DNA of 47,883 nt from UBA1738 sp045538755 (GCA_045538755.1 JAZQEC010000015.1:1-47883), one strand, 5' to 3'. Positions 1-9,146 are shown, counted from the first letter of the stretch. Numbers and translations are program-made. Notes: generated by a model from the sequence alone, not told the origin.

Positions 1-20
1 TACCTTGTCTTTAAGACCGC

Positions 21-350
21 TTGGCCTCCGACTTATTATTCATGGGTGCTTCCTCTAACTTTACAGTTTCTCTTGCAGCTCAGTACTGGAGACGTGAAGA
101 TTTCTCCAGCGTATTTGCTAGAGTAAACTCCGTAGCTAACATTGTTAACTCTATTGGACCAGCTGCTGTAGGTATGCTTATGGGTATGACTGGTTCCTAT
201 ATCGCAATTTTTACCATGGTATTGATTCTTGGTATTATCAGTGTTATTTTAGTTCTTTGCTTCAATGCAGGACATGTAAAAGCAAAAGACGATGCGTATA
301 GAAAAGCAGCAGGAAAAGCACTTGACGATGCTTTGGTAGGTCGTAAATAA
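21..350 (+). CDS. MFS transporter, C-terminal part (5' truncated)
   Basis: This is the last ~105 residues of a major facilitator superfamily permease: two hydrophobic helices (around residues 40-57 and 60-82), an NSIGPAAVG loop between helical segments, and a charged cytoplasmic tail ending ALVGRK. The gene runs in from the left edge, so the substrate cannot be read. The coding frame has a TAA at 12-14, so the first ~14 bases do not continue the protein in this frame. A frameshift or base errors at the contig end is the simplest reading; a genuinely broken gene is the alternative. A strong terminator follows at 385-429. The start at 21 is only where the open frame begins and is not a proposed initiation site. 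Confidence 0.6.
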   Translation: MASDLLFMGASSNFTVSLAAQYWRREDFSSVFARVNSVANIVNSIGPAAVGMLMGMTGSYIAIFTMVLILGIISVILVLCFNAGHVKAKDDAYRKAAGKALDDALVGRK

Positions 351-384
351 TAAAGTACATAATTAAACCATAAAGTAAACAAGA

Positions 385-429
385 AAAGACAGGAGTTGTA
401 CACGGAAGGTGACAGCTCCTGTCTTTTTT
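385..429 (+). terminator. Rho-independent terminator after the MFS gene
   Basis: A near-perfect 15-bp stem (arms 385-399 and 412-426, AAAGACAGGAG... / ...CTCCTGTCTTT) is followed by a T run, 35 bp after the MFS stop codon. Confidence 0.85.
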
Positions 430-585
430 ATGTGTGGAATATTTATAATAAAAACCGTTGAAAAAATTGAGAATGTAAAGTAAATATGTATTATATTTGT
501 TTGGAAAAATGCATATAAATAGTCTGAAAAACAAATGTTGTTTATAAAAAAGAACAAGAAAAAACTAATAAAGCTGTCCTTTTTC

Positions 586-614
586 TTGACAGAATTATAC
601 AATTCCTATACAAT
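586..614 (+). promoter_or_regulatory. Sigma-A promoter of the GntP-family permease
   Basis: TTGACA (586-591), a 17-bp spacer and TACAAT (609-614). It lies in the 340-bp gap between the MFS terminator and the permease at 691. The remainder of that gap is AT-rich sequence without a recognisable gene, apart from an inverted repeat at 625-647. Confidence 0.8.
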
Positions 615-624
615 CTTTATGTGG

Positions 625-647
625 AATTTGCAGAATATTAGCAAATT
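625..647. promoter_or_regulatory. Inverted repeat just downstream of the promoter (possible operator)
   Basis: AATTTGC (625-631) and GCAAATT (641-647) form a 7-bp inverted repeat with a 9-bp spacer, about 11 bp after the -10 box of the permease promoter. The position suits a repressor site or an mRNA 5' hairpin. No cognate regulator is visible nearby. Confidence 0.35.
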
Positions 648-690
648 TCACAAATGCTTAACTTTATATAATTAGAGGAGGGTCTATTTT

Positions 691-2097
691 ATGGCATTAG
701 GTATTATTGGTATTGTAATCGCTCTTGCAATCTTTTTGTATGGCGCTTACAAGAATGTATCCACTCTCTACTTAGCACCTCTCTGTGGTGTTATTGTTGC
801 AGTTACTAACAAGATTAATGCAACACAGGCATTTACACAGTATTATATTGGTGTAGTAGAAGAGAATGTGCACACAGGTGCATGGGAAATCGGCGGAGTT
901 ACAGGTATGATTCTTGCTGTATTCCCAACAATTTTCTTAGGAGCTTTATTTGGTAAAGTATTAACAGACTGCGGCGCAGCAGGTGCTATTGCTAACGTAT
1001 TGACAAATAAGTTGATTATGTCTGCAGAAGGTAAAGAGAAGCAGGCAAAGCGTGCAGTTCTGGCTATGTTATTAGTAGAAGTAATCTTAAGCTATGGCGG
1101 TGTTGACGGATTCGTTACTGTATTCGCAACCTTCCCAATTGCTATGATTATGGCTGATAAGATTGGTATTCCACGCCGTTTCGTTCCGGCTATGTTATGC
1201 TTAAGCTGTGGTGCAAACTCTGCTCCATTCGTATTAAGTATCAACAACATTTTGTGTATGAATATTTTACAGACTGGTCCTGGTGCAGCACCAATTCCAG
1301 GTTTCATCTGCTTTATCGTAATTGAAGTTGGTGTATACTTCATCTGTTCTAAGATGATTATCTCTGCAATGAGAAAGGGAGAAACCTTTGATTATGGTGA
1401 TTGCCCAAGATTTGGTGAGATGGAAGATAAGAAGACAGAGCGTCCAAACCTTATTTTTGCATTAATTCCATTGGTAGTTGTATTTGTTATTTTCGCAGTA
1501 TTAAAGAATGCTTCCTTGGCATTGGTAGTTGGTATCTTATTAGCTATCATCCTGATGAACAAATACTTCCCTGTAAATGGCGAAGCAAACAAGGGCGTTG
1601 GTGCATGGGTTGGAAAGATTATTAACTCCTTAAATGAAGGTGCAGTTAGTGGTGCTCAGTCTGTTATGATTATCTGTGCAGCAGCAGGTTTCGCAGGTGT
1701 TGTTCAGCATACAGAGACATTTAATGCGTTCGTTGGTATGTTAATGGGACTTCCGGTTCCACCGATGGCAATTGCAATCATTATGACAATCGTAATCGTT
1801 GCATTTACATCTTCTCCGCCAGCAGCATTAGGTATTGCACTTCCAATCATTGCAAGCGCATTTATTTGGACAGAGGCTCCGGCTTTGAATCCAAACGCTG
1901 TGGCTCGTGTACTTGCTATTGCAGTTTCTACATTCGAGACATTACCGGTTAACGGTTTGATCCTGTTAACAACAGGTCTGGCACAGGTTAAGATTAAAGA
2001 CGCATATCTGCCAATGTTCTTACAGACAGTTATCATGACTTTAGTTGAAATCATTTTATGTGCAATCATTCTGGCAGTTGCTCCGGGATTAGCATAA
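691..2097 (+). CDS. GntP-family organic acid (gluconate-type) permease
   Basis: A 468-residue integral membrane protein with about 12 hydrophobic segments and the glycine/alanine-rich helices of the gluconate:H+ symporter (GntP) / CitMHS-like superfamily. Landmarks are SYGGVDGFVTVFATFPIA near residue 133 and FTSSPPAALGIALPIIA near residue 370, typical of the paired re-entrant regions of these carriers. It probably imports gluconate or another small organic acid with protons; the exact substrate cannot be read. GAGGAGGG lies about 9 bp before the ATG. The gene has its own promoter (586-614) and terminator (2147-2176), so it is likely monocistronic. Proline is mostly CCA and many leucines are TTA, unlike the genes right of 3.4 kb, where CCG and CTT are common. 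Confidence 0.8.
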   Translation: MALGIIGIVIALAIFLYGAYKNVSTLYLAPLCGVIVAVTNKINATQAFTQYYIGVVEENVHTGAWEIGGVTGMILAVFPTIFLGALFGKVLTDCGAAGAIANVLTNKLIMSAEGKEKQAKRAVLAMLLVEVILSYGGVDGFVTVFATFPIAMIMADKIGIPRRFVPAMLCLSCGANSAPFVLSINNILCMNILQTGPGAAPIPGFICFIVIEVGVYFICSKMIISAMRKGETFDYGDCPRFGEMEDKKTERPNLIFALIPLVVVFVIFAVLKNASLALVVGILLAIILMNKYFPVNGEANKGVGAWVGKIINSLNEGAVSGAQSVMIICAAAGFAGVVQHTETFNAFVGMLMGLPVPPMAIAIIMTIVIVAFTSSPPAALGIALPIIASAFIWTEAPALNPNAVARVLAIAVSTFETLPVNGLILLTTGLAQVKIKDAYLPMFLQTVIMTLVEIILCAIILAVAPGLA

Positions 2098-2146
2098 GAA
2101 AAAGTATTATATACATAAAGTTAAGCAATTATGAAATCTGATAATA

Positions 2147-2176
2147 GCGCCGTCTCCGGTGGAGGCGGCGTTTATT
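2147..2176 (+). terminator. Rho-independent terminator of the GntP-family gene
   Basis: GC-rich hairpin CGCCGTCTCC / GGAGGCGGCG (2148-2157 and 2161-2170, one G-U pair, 3-nt loop) followed by TTTATT. Confidence 0.8.
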
Positions 2177-2239
2177 AAAAGGGGAGGGAGTTCGTAAGGG
2201 GCTTCCTTTTATTGTTAAGAATGAGAAAGGTTGACGAAA

Positions 2240-2635
2240 ATGTTCTTTTTACAAAAGTTGTTAAAAAACGGAAATACATTGATTTCAGTGGTTGGTATTA
2301 TTTTGGTAGTTGGCATCATGTTAAGTGGTGTAGATATGCTATATGTTCTGGTGGTATTAGGGGCAATGAACTGCTTATATGGGTTGTATGCAGTAATTAC
2401 AAAAAAGCCAATGTCAAAAGATAGTGAAATGCTGGCAAAGAGAAATCCCAAACAGTATAATATGGCAATGGGAATTTGTCAGATTGTAATGGGAGTTTTT
2501 GTTATTGCAATGGGGCTGATATATATAAATGAAATTGTACCGTCAAAGTATTTCTGGGATATTATTTTAGTTGGAATGATTGTTATTATGGCTTGCTGGT
2601 ATATCATTAAACTGAAAACCAGAAAGAGTGGTTAG
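2240..2635 (+). CDS. Small membrane protein of unknown function
   Basis: A 131-residue protein with four predicted membrane spans (roughly residues 14-32, 34-52, 79-97, 103-122) and a short basic C-terminus ending KTRKSG. ATG 2240 is preferred because AGAAAGG (2224-2230) lies 9 bp upstream; the upstream in-frame TTG at 2231 directly abuts that site. I do not recognise a specific family; it resembles the small DUF-type membrane proteins common in Lachnospiraceae. It stands alone between the permease terminator and a gene-poor stretch leading to the tRNA. Confidence 0.6.
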   Translation: MFFLQKLLKNGNTLISVVGIILVVGIMLSGVDMLYVLVVLGAMNCLYGLYAVITKKPMSKDSEMLAKRNPKQYNMAMGICQIVMGVFVIAMGLIYINEIVPSKYFWDIILVGMIVIMACWYIIKLKTRKSG

Positions 2636-2727
2636 ACAAGGTTGAAGAAGATATTTTTAGGGGTAATTAAATATATAAATTTGAAATAAGGAAAATATAA
2701 GTATTAAGAATTTTGGATAAAAATATA

Positions 2728-2774
2728 GAGGCTGCCATATGATAAATAAGATATGTGTGGTCTCATATTTTTGC
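2728..2774 (+). terminator. Possible terminator of the small membrane protein gene
   Basis: An imperfect hairpin pairs the GAGGCTGCCATAT region with ATATGTGTGGTCTC and is followed by ATATTTTT. The rest of 2636-2909 is AT-rich and holds nothing else I can identify. Confidence 0.35.
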
Positions 2775-2909
2775 TTAAAGGTTAGTCATTGGGTGGACAA
2801 GGACTTAAATTGTAATAGTTCATATTAGGAATATTTTTGCAAAACAGACATATAATATATCAAGAAGAGAAATTTGACCAAGGAAATCTCGCATACAAAG
2901 TGAATACAG

Positions 2910-2987
<78 letters not shown>

Positions 2988-2992
2988 CTTTA

Positions 2993-3022
2993 AGGCAAGC
3001 CGTATGGCTTGCCGTTTTTTTT
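2993..3022 (+). terminator. tRNA terminator
   Basis: Perfect GGCAAGCC-GTAT-GGCTTGCC hairpin followed by eight T. The same hairpin recurs at 3233-3260. Confidence 0.9.
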
Positions 3023-3187
3023 GAGTAAAAAGAAGAGAGACCGACGAACGATGCTCGTTGGGGCATATGAAGTGCCGCTGCCGGTGGCAGAAAAAGGCAC
3101 GAGTATGTACCGCAGCAGTCAAAACCAAGAGCTACGAAAGGAGCGAGAGCGGTTTTGGAAACTGCAAGGCGGCGCTGAAGGCGATAG

Positions 3188-3230
3188 CCCGAAGGTCGCT
3201 CAGGTATCAAATCCCGTCCCTGAAGCCCAA
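3188..3230 (+). pseudogene. Decayed copy of the tRNA 3' half
   Basis: From CCCGAAGGTCGC through CAAATCCCGTCCC to GCCCA, this segment matches the anticodon-arm to CCA-end portion of the initiator tRNA at 2949-2987. It is followed by an identical terminator. No 5' half with an acceptor strand complementary to CCCTGAA is present upstream, so no tRNA can fold. The 165 bp between the two copies has no convincing gene. Confidence 0.6.
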
Positions 3231-3232
3231 TA

Positions 3233-3260
3233 AGGCAAGCCGTATGGCTTGCCGTTTTTT
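3233..3260 (+). terminator. Duplicate of the tRNA terminator
   Basis: Same GGCAAGCC-GTAT-GGCTTGCC hairpin and T run as at 2993-3022. It closes the decayed tRNA copy. The following ~200 bp up to uxaB is AT-rich. A possible -10 (TATAAT, 3424-3429) and two direct repeats of AAATTAACG (3416-3424 and 3432-3440) are the only landmarks there. Confidence 0.75.
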
Positions 3261-3466
3261 ATTATTACGATAAAATATTTTTTCAAAATTTGTTGCTATG
3301 AAAAGCAATAATAATGAAATGTATTTTATATCTATATCATTCTTTGCGATGAATAGGTTAAAAATTTCAAGAAAATATGTGCCAATAGTTAAAAAATTAA
3401 AGGAAATAAGGATAAAATTAACGTATAATTAAATTAACGAACAAAAGATTGAAAGGAGATATTTTT

Positions 3467-4753
3467 ATGAAGTACAGCGAAAGCAAGGCAAAAGAAAAAA
3501 TCATACAGTTTGGCGAAGGTGGTTTTCTTCGCGGATTTGCGGACTGGATGATACAAATTGTAAACGAAAACACTGACTTTGACGGAAAAGTAGTAGTAGT
3601 TCAGCCAATTGAAAATGGTATGTGTGATATGCTCACAGCGCAGGACTGCGTTTATACGCATTTATGCCGTGGCGTTGAAGGTGTGGACGTTAAGAAAATT
3701 GACGCTATTTCACGTTGCGTAAAGCCGTATGAGGATTTTGATGCATACTTAAAGCTTGCAGAAAATCCGGATTTCCGTTTTATAATTTCAAATACAACAG
3801 AGGCAGGAATATGCTTTTCTGAAGAGGATAAAGTTGACAAAAAGCCTGCAAAAACATTCCCTGCAAAGCTTACACAGCTCCTTTTAAAAAGATTTGAACT
3901 TGGACTTTCGGGTTTTGTTTTTCTGCCTTGTGAGCTTATAAACAAAAATGGTGAAACCCTCAAAAAATGCATTTTACAGTATGCTGATTTGTGGAATTTG
4001 TCGGACGGCTTTAGGGCTTGGATTGAAAAGGACAATATTTTCTGCAATACCTTGGTTGACCGCATAAACACAGGCTATCCAAAGGACGAGAAAATTGAGC
4101 TTGACTATGAAGACAATATGATTAATACATCGGAATATTTCCATTTATGGGTTGTTGAAGGATATGACAAGCTGTTTGATGAGATTCCGTTTGATAAATG
4201 CGGACTTAATGTAATTGTTACAGATAAATTGGAGATGTACAGAACAAGAAAGGTTCGTATTCTAAACGGTGCGCACACGTCTTTGGTTCCGTATGCACTT
4301 TTGGAAGGACTTGATACAGTAAAATCCTGTATTGACGATGAAAAAATGAATAATCACATCAGAAAGTGTGTTTACGACGAAATTATCCCAACTCTTGATT
4401 TACCGAAAGATGAGCTTTTAGAGTATGCAGATAATGTTTTAACACGCTTTGCAAACCCGTACATAAAGCATTATCTTTCATCAATCGCATTAAATTCAGT
4501 AAGCAAATTCAAGGTGCGTGTACTGCCGTCAATTCTTGAGTACATAAAGAGATTCGATAAAATGCCAGAGACTTTAATCTTCTCATTTGCGAAGTTAATT
4601 GATTTTTACAGAACCGATATGACAAATGACGATGCTGATATTACTGCATTTATGAAAACTGCAAGCGTAGGCGAAATACTTGCAAGTGAAAAGCTTTGGG
4701 GCGAAGATATAAGCTTTTTGGAAAAAGAGGTTTTGAAGTATGTTAATAAATAA
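3467..4753 (+). CDS. uxaB: Tagaturonate reductase (mannitol dehydrogenase superfamily)
   Basis: UxaB reduces D-tagaturonate to D-altronate with NADH in the cytoplasm, the second step of galacturonate breakdown. The 428-residue protein begins with the dinucleotide-binding loop GEGGFLRGF (from about residue 16) and carries the polyol-dehydrogenase signature KVRILNGAHTSLVP around His270. The internal TDKLEMYRTRKVRI segment is typical of UxaB rather than mannonate oxidoreductase. ATG 3467 is chosen because AAAGGAGA (3452-3459) lies 7 bp upstream. The last 14 bp overlap uxaA, indicating translational coupling in a uxaB-uxaA-uxaC operon. Confidence 0.9.
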   Translation: MKYSESKAKEKIIQFGEGGFLRGFADWMIQIVNENTDFDGKVVVVQPIENGMCDMLTAQDCVYTHLCRGVEGVDVKKIDAISRCVKPYEDFDAYLKLAENPDFRFIISNTTEAGICFSEEDKVDKKPAKTFPAKLTQLLLKRFELGLSGFVFLPCELINKNGETLKKCILQYADLWNLSDGFRAWIEKDNIFCNTLVDRINTGYPKDEKIELDYEDNMINTSEYFHLWVVEGYDKLFDEIPFDKCGLNVIVTDKLEMYRTRKVRILNGAHTSLVPYALLEGLDTVKSCIDDEKMNNHIRKCVYDEIIPTLDLPKDELLEYADNVLTRFANPYIKHYLSSIALNSVSKFKVRVLPSILEYIKRFDKMPETLIFSFAKLIDFYRTDMTNDDADITAFMKTASVGEILASEKLWGEDISFLEKEVLKYVNK

Positions 4754-6107
4754 GCGTGACAACGTAGAAGTAAATATTGAAAATGGGCATAAATATGCGC
4801 TTTGCGACATTAAAGAGGGCGAAAACATTATAAAGTATGGACAGCCTATCGGTCACGCAATATGCGACATTAAAAAAGGTGACCACGTTCATACGCATAA
4901 CACAAAGACTAACCTTTCGGGAAAGTTGGAATATTCCTACACTCCCGGCGAGCATAAGACTGAAAAGATTGAAACTGACCTAACCTTTATGGGATATGTT
5001 CGTGAAAACGGTGAGGTTGGAATAAGAAACGACATCTGGATTGTAAATACTGTTGGATGTGTGAACAAAACGGCGCAAATTCTTTCCGAAAAAACGGGTG
5101 CAAAATATTTCCCGCATCCTTTCGGTTGCTCACAGCTTGGTGACGACCAAGAAATAACACGCAAAATATTAAAGGGTATGGTAAATCACCCTAATTGCGG
5201 AGGAGTGCTTGTTTTGGGACTTGGCTGTGAAAACACCAACATTGATGTTTTCAAAGAGGTTCTTGGTAAGTGGGACGAAAACCGTGTTAAATTCTTAAAT
5301 GCACAGGATGTTACTGATGAAATTAAAGAGGGTATCAAGCTTATTGATGAACTCAAAGCAAATGCCGAAAAATACAAAAGAGAGCCTGTTCACATCTCAA
5401 AATTAAGGGTAGGTTTAAAGTGCGGCGGAAGTGACGGATTTTCAGGAATTACTGCAAATCCGCTTGTCGGCAGACTTTGTGACAAACTGACCGCTATGGG
5501 CGGAAGCTGCGTACTTACCGAGGTGCCGGAAATGTTTGGTGCAGAGCATCTTTTGATGCAAAGATGTGAAAGTAAAGAGGTTTTTGATAAAACAGTCAAC
5601 CTGATAAACGACTTTAAGGACTATTATGCACGACACAATCAGGTTATCTATGAAAACCCGTCGCCAGGAAATAAAAAGGGCGGAATTACAACTTTAGAAG
5701 AAAAATCGCTTGGTTGCGTGCAAAAGGGCGGACTTTCAACAGTTGTTGACGTTTTAGACTACGGCGACAGAGTTACTAAAAACGGATTATCGCTTTTAAA
5801 TGGCCCAGGAAATGACATTGTTGCAGTTACAAACCTTATGGCAGCGGGAGTTAATATGATACTCTTTACAACAGGTAGAGGAACTCCGCTCGGAACGGCA
5901 GTTCCGACAGTAAAGCTTGCAACAAACCACGATTTGGCTGTGAAAAAATCAGCATGGATTGATTTTGATGCAAGCCCGATGCTCTGCCGTGACCAGACTG
6001 ACGAGCTTTTAGAGTTTTTGGTCAAGGTTGCAAACGGCGAAAATACAAAGAACGAACTAAACGGATACGAAGAAATATCTATATTTAAGGACGGTGTTAC
6101 ACTATGA
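4740..6107 (+). CDS. uxaA: Altronate dehydratase
   Basis: UxaA dehydrates D-altronate to 2-keto-3-deoxygluconate. The 455-residue protein has the N-terminal SAF domain (residues ~1-75, with VHTHN) joined to the large galactarate/altronate dehydratase domain. Conserved landmarks include HPFGCSQLGDD, GLGCEN and KCGGSDGFSGITANP, whose cysteines and histidines are the usual iron ligands. Translation starts inside uxaB, with AGAGG about 9 bp before the ATG, and its stop overlaps uxaC by 4 bp. Full length for the family. No kdgK or kdgA is present nearby, so the rest of the pathway must be elsewhere. Confidence 0.92.
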   Translation: MLINKRDNVEVNIENGHKYALCDIKEGENIIKYGQPIGHAICDIKKGDHVHTHNTKTNLSGKLEYSYTPGEHKTEKIETDLTFMGYVRENGEVGIRNDIWIVNTVGCVNKTAQILSEKTGAKYFPHPFGCSQLGDDQEITRKILKGMVNHPNCGGVLVLGLGCENTNIDVFKEVLGKWDENRVKFLNAQDVTDEIKEGIKLIDELKANAEKYKREPVHISKLRVGLKCGGSDGFSGITANPLVGRLCDKLTAMGGSCVLTEVPEMFGAEHLLMQRCESKEVFDKTVNLINDFKDYYARHNQVIYENPSPGNKKGGITTLEEKSLGCVQKGGLSTVVDVLDYGDRVTKNGLSLLNGPGNDIVAVTNLMAAGVNMILFTTGRGTPLGTAVPTVKLATNHDLAVKKSAWIDFDASPMLCRDQTDELLEFLVKVANGENTKNELNGYEEISIFKDGVTL

Positions 6108-7324
6108 ATTTTATGAATGACAGTTTTATGCTTAAAAACGAAACTGCAAGGGAGCTTTTTGCTGCAGTAAAGGACTTACCGATTATTGACTACCATTGTC
6201 ATATTTCACCGAAGATGATTGCAGAGAACTATAAGTTTAAAAATGCTTATGAGCTTTTTCTTGGCGGTGACCACTATAAATGGAGACAAATGCGTACAAA
6301 CGGCGTTGATGAAAGATATATAACAGGCGATGCTGACGATTACGAAAAGTGGGAAAAGTTTGCTGAGACTATGCCACTTTTAATCGGAAATCCGCTTTAT
6401 CACTGGACACACCTTGAACTAAAGAGATACTTTGGCATTGACGAAACTTTGTCAGAAAAAACGGCAAAGGATATCTGGGACAGAGTAAATGACTGCCTTT
6501 TAAAGGACGAGTACAGTGTAAAGGGACTTATCAAGATGTCAAATGTGGAAACTATTTGCACAACAGACGCACCATACGACACACTTGAATACCACAAACA
6601 GTTAAAAGATTTTGAAACAAAGGTTGTTCCGGCATTCCGCCCTGACCTTGACAACATAAAGAGCGATATCGGTGAAAGAATGGATTTCTTCCATGAAAAC
6701 GGCTGCCGTCTTTCTGACCATGCTGTTGATAAAATGGACGATGATATTATCGAGAAGCTTGTATTTTTGGGCGAAGAATATGCAAAGCGCGGCTGGGTTT
6801 GGCAGCTTCATATAGGTGCGCTCAGAAACAACAATACCAAAATGTTTGAAAAGTTAGGCCCTGACACCGGCTTTGACTCAGTAAATGATTTCCAGATTGC
6901 AGAAGGCCTTTCAAAGATTTTAGACAGTCTTGAAAAGAAAGATAGCCTGCCAAAGACTATTCTTTATACATTAAATCCAAAGGATAACTATGTACTAGGA
7001 ACAATGCTCGGAAACTTCCAAGGCGGCGGTGTGCCGGGTAAAATACAGTTCGGTTCAGGTTGGTGGTTTAATGACCAGAGAGACGGTATGGAAAGTCAAA
7101 TGAGAGCTCTTGCAAATCTTGGTATGCTGTCACGTTTTGTGGGAATGCTTACCGACTCAAGAAGCTTCGTTTCTTATACAAGACACGAATATTTTAGAAG
7201 AATTCTCTGTAACCTACTTGGAAAATGGGTTGAAGATGGCGAATATCCAAAGGATATGGACACATTAAAGAAAATCGCAAGCGATATTTGCTATAATAAC
7301 GCTAAAGAATATTTTGGTTTTTAA
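6104..7324 (+). CDS. uxaC: Glucuronate/galacturonate isomerase, compact form
   Basis: UxaC isomerises D-galacturonate to D-tagaturonate and D-glucuronate to D-fructuronate. It has the metal-binding HCH of the amidohydrolase fold (residues 31-33), VVPAFRPD (to residue 181), GCRLSDHA, KRGWVWQLHIGALRNNN and the C-terminal GWWFNDQ and MLTDSRSF motifs. At 406 residues it is about 60 shorter than the usual ~466-470. By comparison from memory, the loss is in two nearby places: after FRPD (~26 residues) and after SDHAVDK (~33 residues). Both are in frame and the catalytic motifs remain, so it is probably functional. Last gene of the uxa operon; its start overlaps the uxaA stop (ATGA). Confidence 0.9.
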   Translation: MNFMNDSFMLKNETARELFAAVKDLPIIDYHCHISPKMIAENYKFKNAYELFLGGDHYKWRQMRTNGVDERYITGDADDYEKWEKFAETMPLLIGNPLYHWTHLELKRYFGIDETLSEKTAKDIWDRVNDCLLKDEYSVKGLIKMSNVETICTTDAPYDTLEYHKQLKDFETKVVPAFRPDLDNIKSDIGERMDFFHENGCRLSDHAVDKMDDDIIEKLVFLGEEYAKRGWVWQLHIGALRNNNTKMFEKLGPDTGFDSVNDFQIAEGLSKILDSLEKKDSLPKTILYTLNPKDNYVLGTMLGNFQGGGVPGKIQFGSGWWFNDQRDGMESQMRALANLGMLSRFVGMLTDSRSFVSYTRHEYFRRILCNLLGKWVEDGEYPKDMDTLKKIASDICYNNAKEYFGF

Positions 7325-7437
7325 TTCATAGAAATAATGTCGATGAAAAGCAGCCACAGTCTTTTGCCAAAAATGCTTGACTGTGTAGATAACTTTTGCT
7401 CAGCAGAGTTTCAATCGTGATAATAAAAATCAAGAAA

Positions 7438-7464
7438 AACAGTCGCAAATGCGGCTGTTTTTTT
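7438..7464 (+). terminator. Terminator after the uxa operon
   Basis: Hairpin AACAGTCGC-AAAT-GCGGCTGTT followed by a T run. A second, T-less inverted repeat (CACAGTC...GACTGTG) lies between it and the uxaC stop. Confidence 0.8.
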
Positions 7465-7511
7465 GATGCAAAAAGAACTTTTTATAAAGTAGCTATGAGC
7501 CCTTGCAACTA

Positions 7512-7540
7512 TTGACTTTATGGTGGGTATATGCTATAAT
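7512..7540 (+). promoter_or_regulatory. Promoter of the Dlt-like acylation operon
   Basis: TTGACT (7512-7517), a 17-bp spacer and TATAAT (7535-7540), 73 bp before the first adenylation gene. No later promoter of similar quality is visible inside the operon, whose genes are separated by -14 to +41 bp. Confidence 0.75.
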
Positions 7541-7613
7541 GTATTTTGTATAAGTATATGCCGTTTTGGGTAAAAAGAAATGGAAAAAGGGCAGTATTTT
7601 GAGGAGGTCACAA

Positions 7614-9134
7614 ATGAATTCAGCAGTCAGATTATTGGACCGTGCAGCCAAGATGTACAAAGATAAAACAGCTATTTGCGATTATGAAGGAGAAATAACA
7701 TATAGCGAATACAGACGAATTTCGTTAAAGATAGGGACTTACCTGATTTTAAAAAATCAACGTGGCTTCGAAACAGCACCTGTAATTGTTTATCTTGATA
7801 AGAGCATAAAATGCCTTACATCTTTTATGGGAATTTTATATTCGGGAAACCCGTATGTGCCCGTTGCGGCAGATATACCGCTTCAGAGACTGGAAAGAAT
7901 AATTGAGAATTTAAATCCGCAGTTTATTATAACTGATGAAACTAAAGCTGAAGCGATTTCTGGAATCGAAATGGGACAAACCCGAGTGCTTATCTACGAT
8001 AATCTTATAGATACAGATGCCGATGAAACGATGGTTTACAAAACCTTGGACAGGGTTATAGATACAGACCCGATTTATATTATGTACACATCAGGCTCTA
8101 CCGGAGTGCCAAAGGGCGTAACAGTGTGCCATAAGGGTGTTGTTGATTATGTTGAATGGACAAAGGCTACCTTCGGTCTTAATGAAACTGACATTTTTGC
8201 AAATCAGGCACCGTTTTATTTTGACAACTCGATATTTGATATTTACGGTTGCCTGATTACCGGTGCAAAAATGATTATTATTCCTGAAGTTCTGTTTAAT
8301 TTCCAGAGCAAACTTCCTGAATTTTTGAGAGATAATAATGTCACGACCATTTTCTGGGTGCCTACATTTATGATAAATGTGGCAAATTCGGGAACACTTT
8401 TTGAAGTAGAAATGCCGACTCTAAAAAGAGCGCTCTTTTGCGGTGAGGTTATGCCTAATACTCAGCTTAATATATGGCGAAAGGCACTTCCTCGCATAAC
8501 GTATGCAAACCTTTACGGGCCGACAGAAATCACGGATGTATGCTCTTACTATATTGTTGACAGGGATTTTGAGGACCACGAGCCGCTTCCGATTGGAAAA
8601 GCGTGCGAAAATATGCGAATTGTTATTTTAGATGACGATAACAAGCAGGCAAAGGTCGGCGAAAAGGGCGAGCTATGTGTAATTGGAACGGGCGTTGCAC
8701 TCGGATATTGGAATAATCCTGAGCAGACTAAAAAGGCATTCTGCCAGAACCCGTTAAATAAAAGTTACAACGAGTGGCTTTACAGGACAGGCGATATTGC
8801 GTATATAGCAGATGACGGGCTTATAATGTACGCAGGCAGAAAAGACCACCAGATTAAGATAAAAGGCAACCGTGTTGAGCTTGGTGAAATTGAAACAGCA
8901 GCAATGTGCATTGACGGCATAAACAATGTGTGTGCGATTTTTGATGAGGAAAATGAAAGAATTGTCCTATTTATTGAAAGCGAACTTGAGTTTAAGCTCC
9001 GCCTTGTGAATAAGGAGCTTCTAAAGCATATTCCAAAGTATATGCTTCCTGCTCAGATTGTGGTTATGAAAAATCTGCCGCATACATCGAATGACAAAAT
9101 AAACCGTGTTGAACTTAAAAACTCTTTAAAGTAG
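7614..9134 (+). CDS. DltA-like amino acid adenylating enzyme, paralog 1 (Cys type)
   Basis: A 506-residue stand-alone adenylation enzyme of the DltA/NRPS A-domain family. It would activate an amino acid with ATP and load it on the carrier protein encoded at 10685. Core motifs are in order: YTSGSTGVPKG (A3), FYFDNSIFDIYG (A4, with the Asp that binds a substrate amino group), NLYGPTEIT (A5), YRTGD (A7), GRKDHQIKIKGNRVELGEIE (A8) and NDKIN with the catalytic Lys (A10). In FCGEVMP it has Cys276, matching the Cys linked to D-alanine selection in Bacillus DltA, so D-Ala is the best substrate guess. ATG 7614 follows GAGGAGG by 7 bp; the longer frame from 7566 lacks a site. First gene of the operon. 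Confidence 0.85.
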   Translation: MNSAVRLLDRAAKMYKDKTAICDYEGEITYSEYRRISLKIGTYLILKNQRGFETAPVIVYLDKSIKCLTSFMGILYSGNPYVPVAADIPLQRLERIIENLNPQFIITDETKAEAISGIEMGQTRVLIYDNLIDTDADETMVYKTLDRVIDTDPIYIMYTSGSTGVPKGVTVCHKGVVDYVEWTKATFGLNETDIFANQAPFYFDNSIFDIYGCLITGAKMIIIPEVLFNFQSKLPEFLRDNNVTTIFWVPTFMINVANSGTLFEVEMPTLKRALFCGEVMPNTQLNIWRKALPRITYANLYGPTEITDVCSYYIVDRDFEDHEPLPIGKACENMRIVILDDDNKQAKVGEKGELCVIGTGVALGYWNNPEQTKKAFCQNPLNKSYNEWLYRTGDIAYIADDGLIMYAGRKDHQIKIKGNRVELGEIETAAMCIDGINNVCAIFDEENERIVLFIESELEFKLRLVNKELLKHIPKYMLPAQIVVMKNLPHTSNDKINRVELKNSLK

Positions 9135-9146
9135 TTAGGTGAGGTT

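Noticed and set aside
3031..3230. Second complete tRNA gene
   Set aside because: Only the 3' half resembles a tRNA; no matching 5' acceptor strand or anticodon arm can be found.
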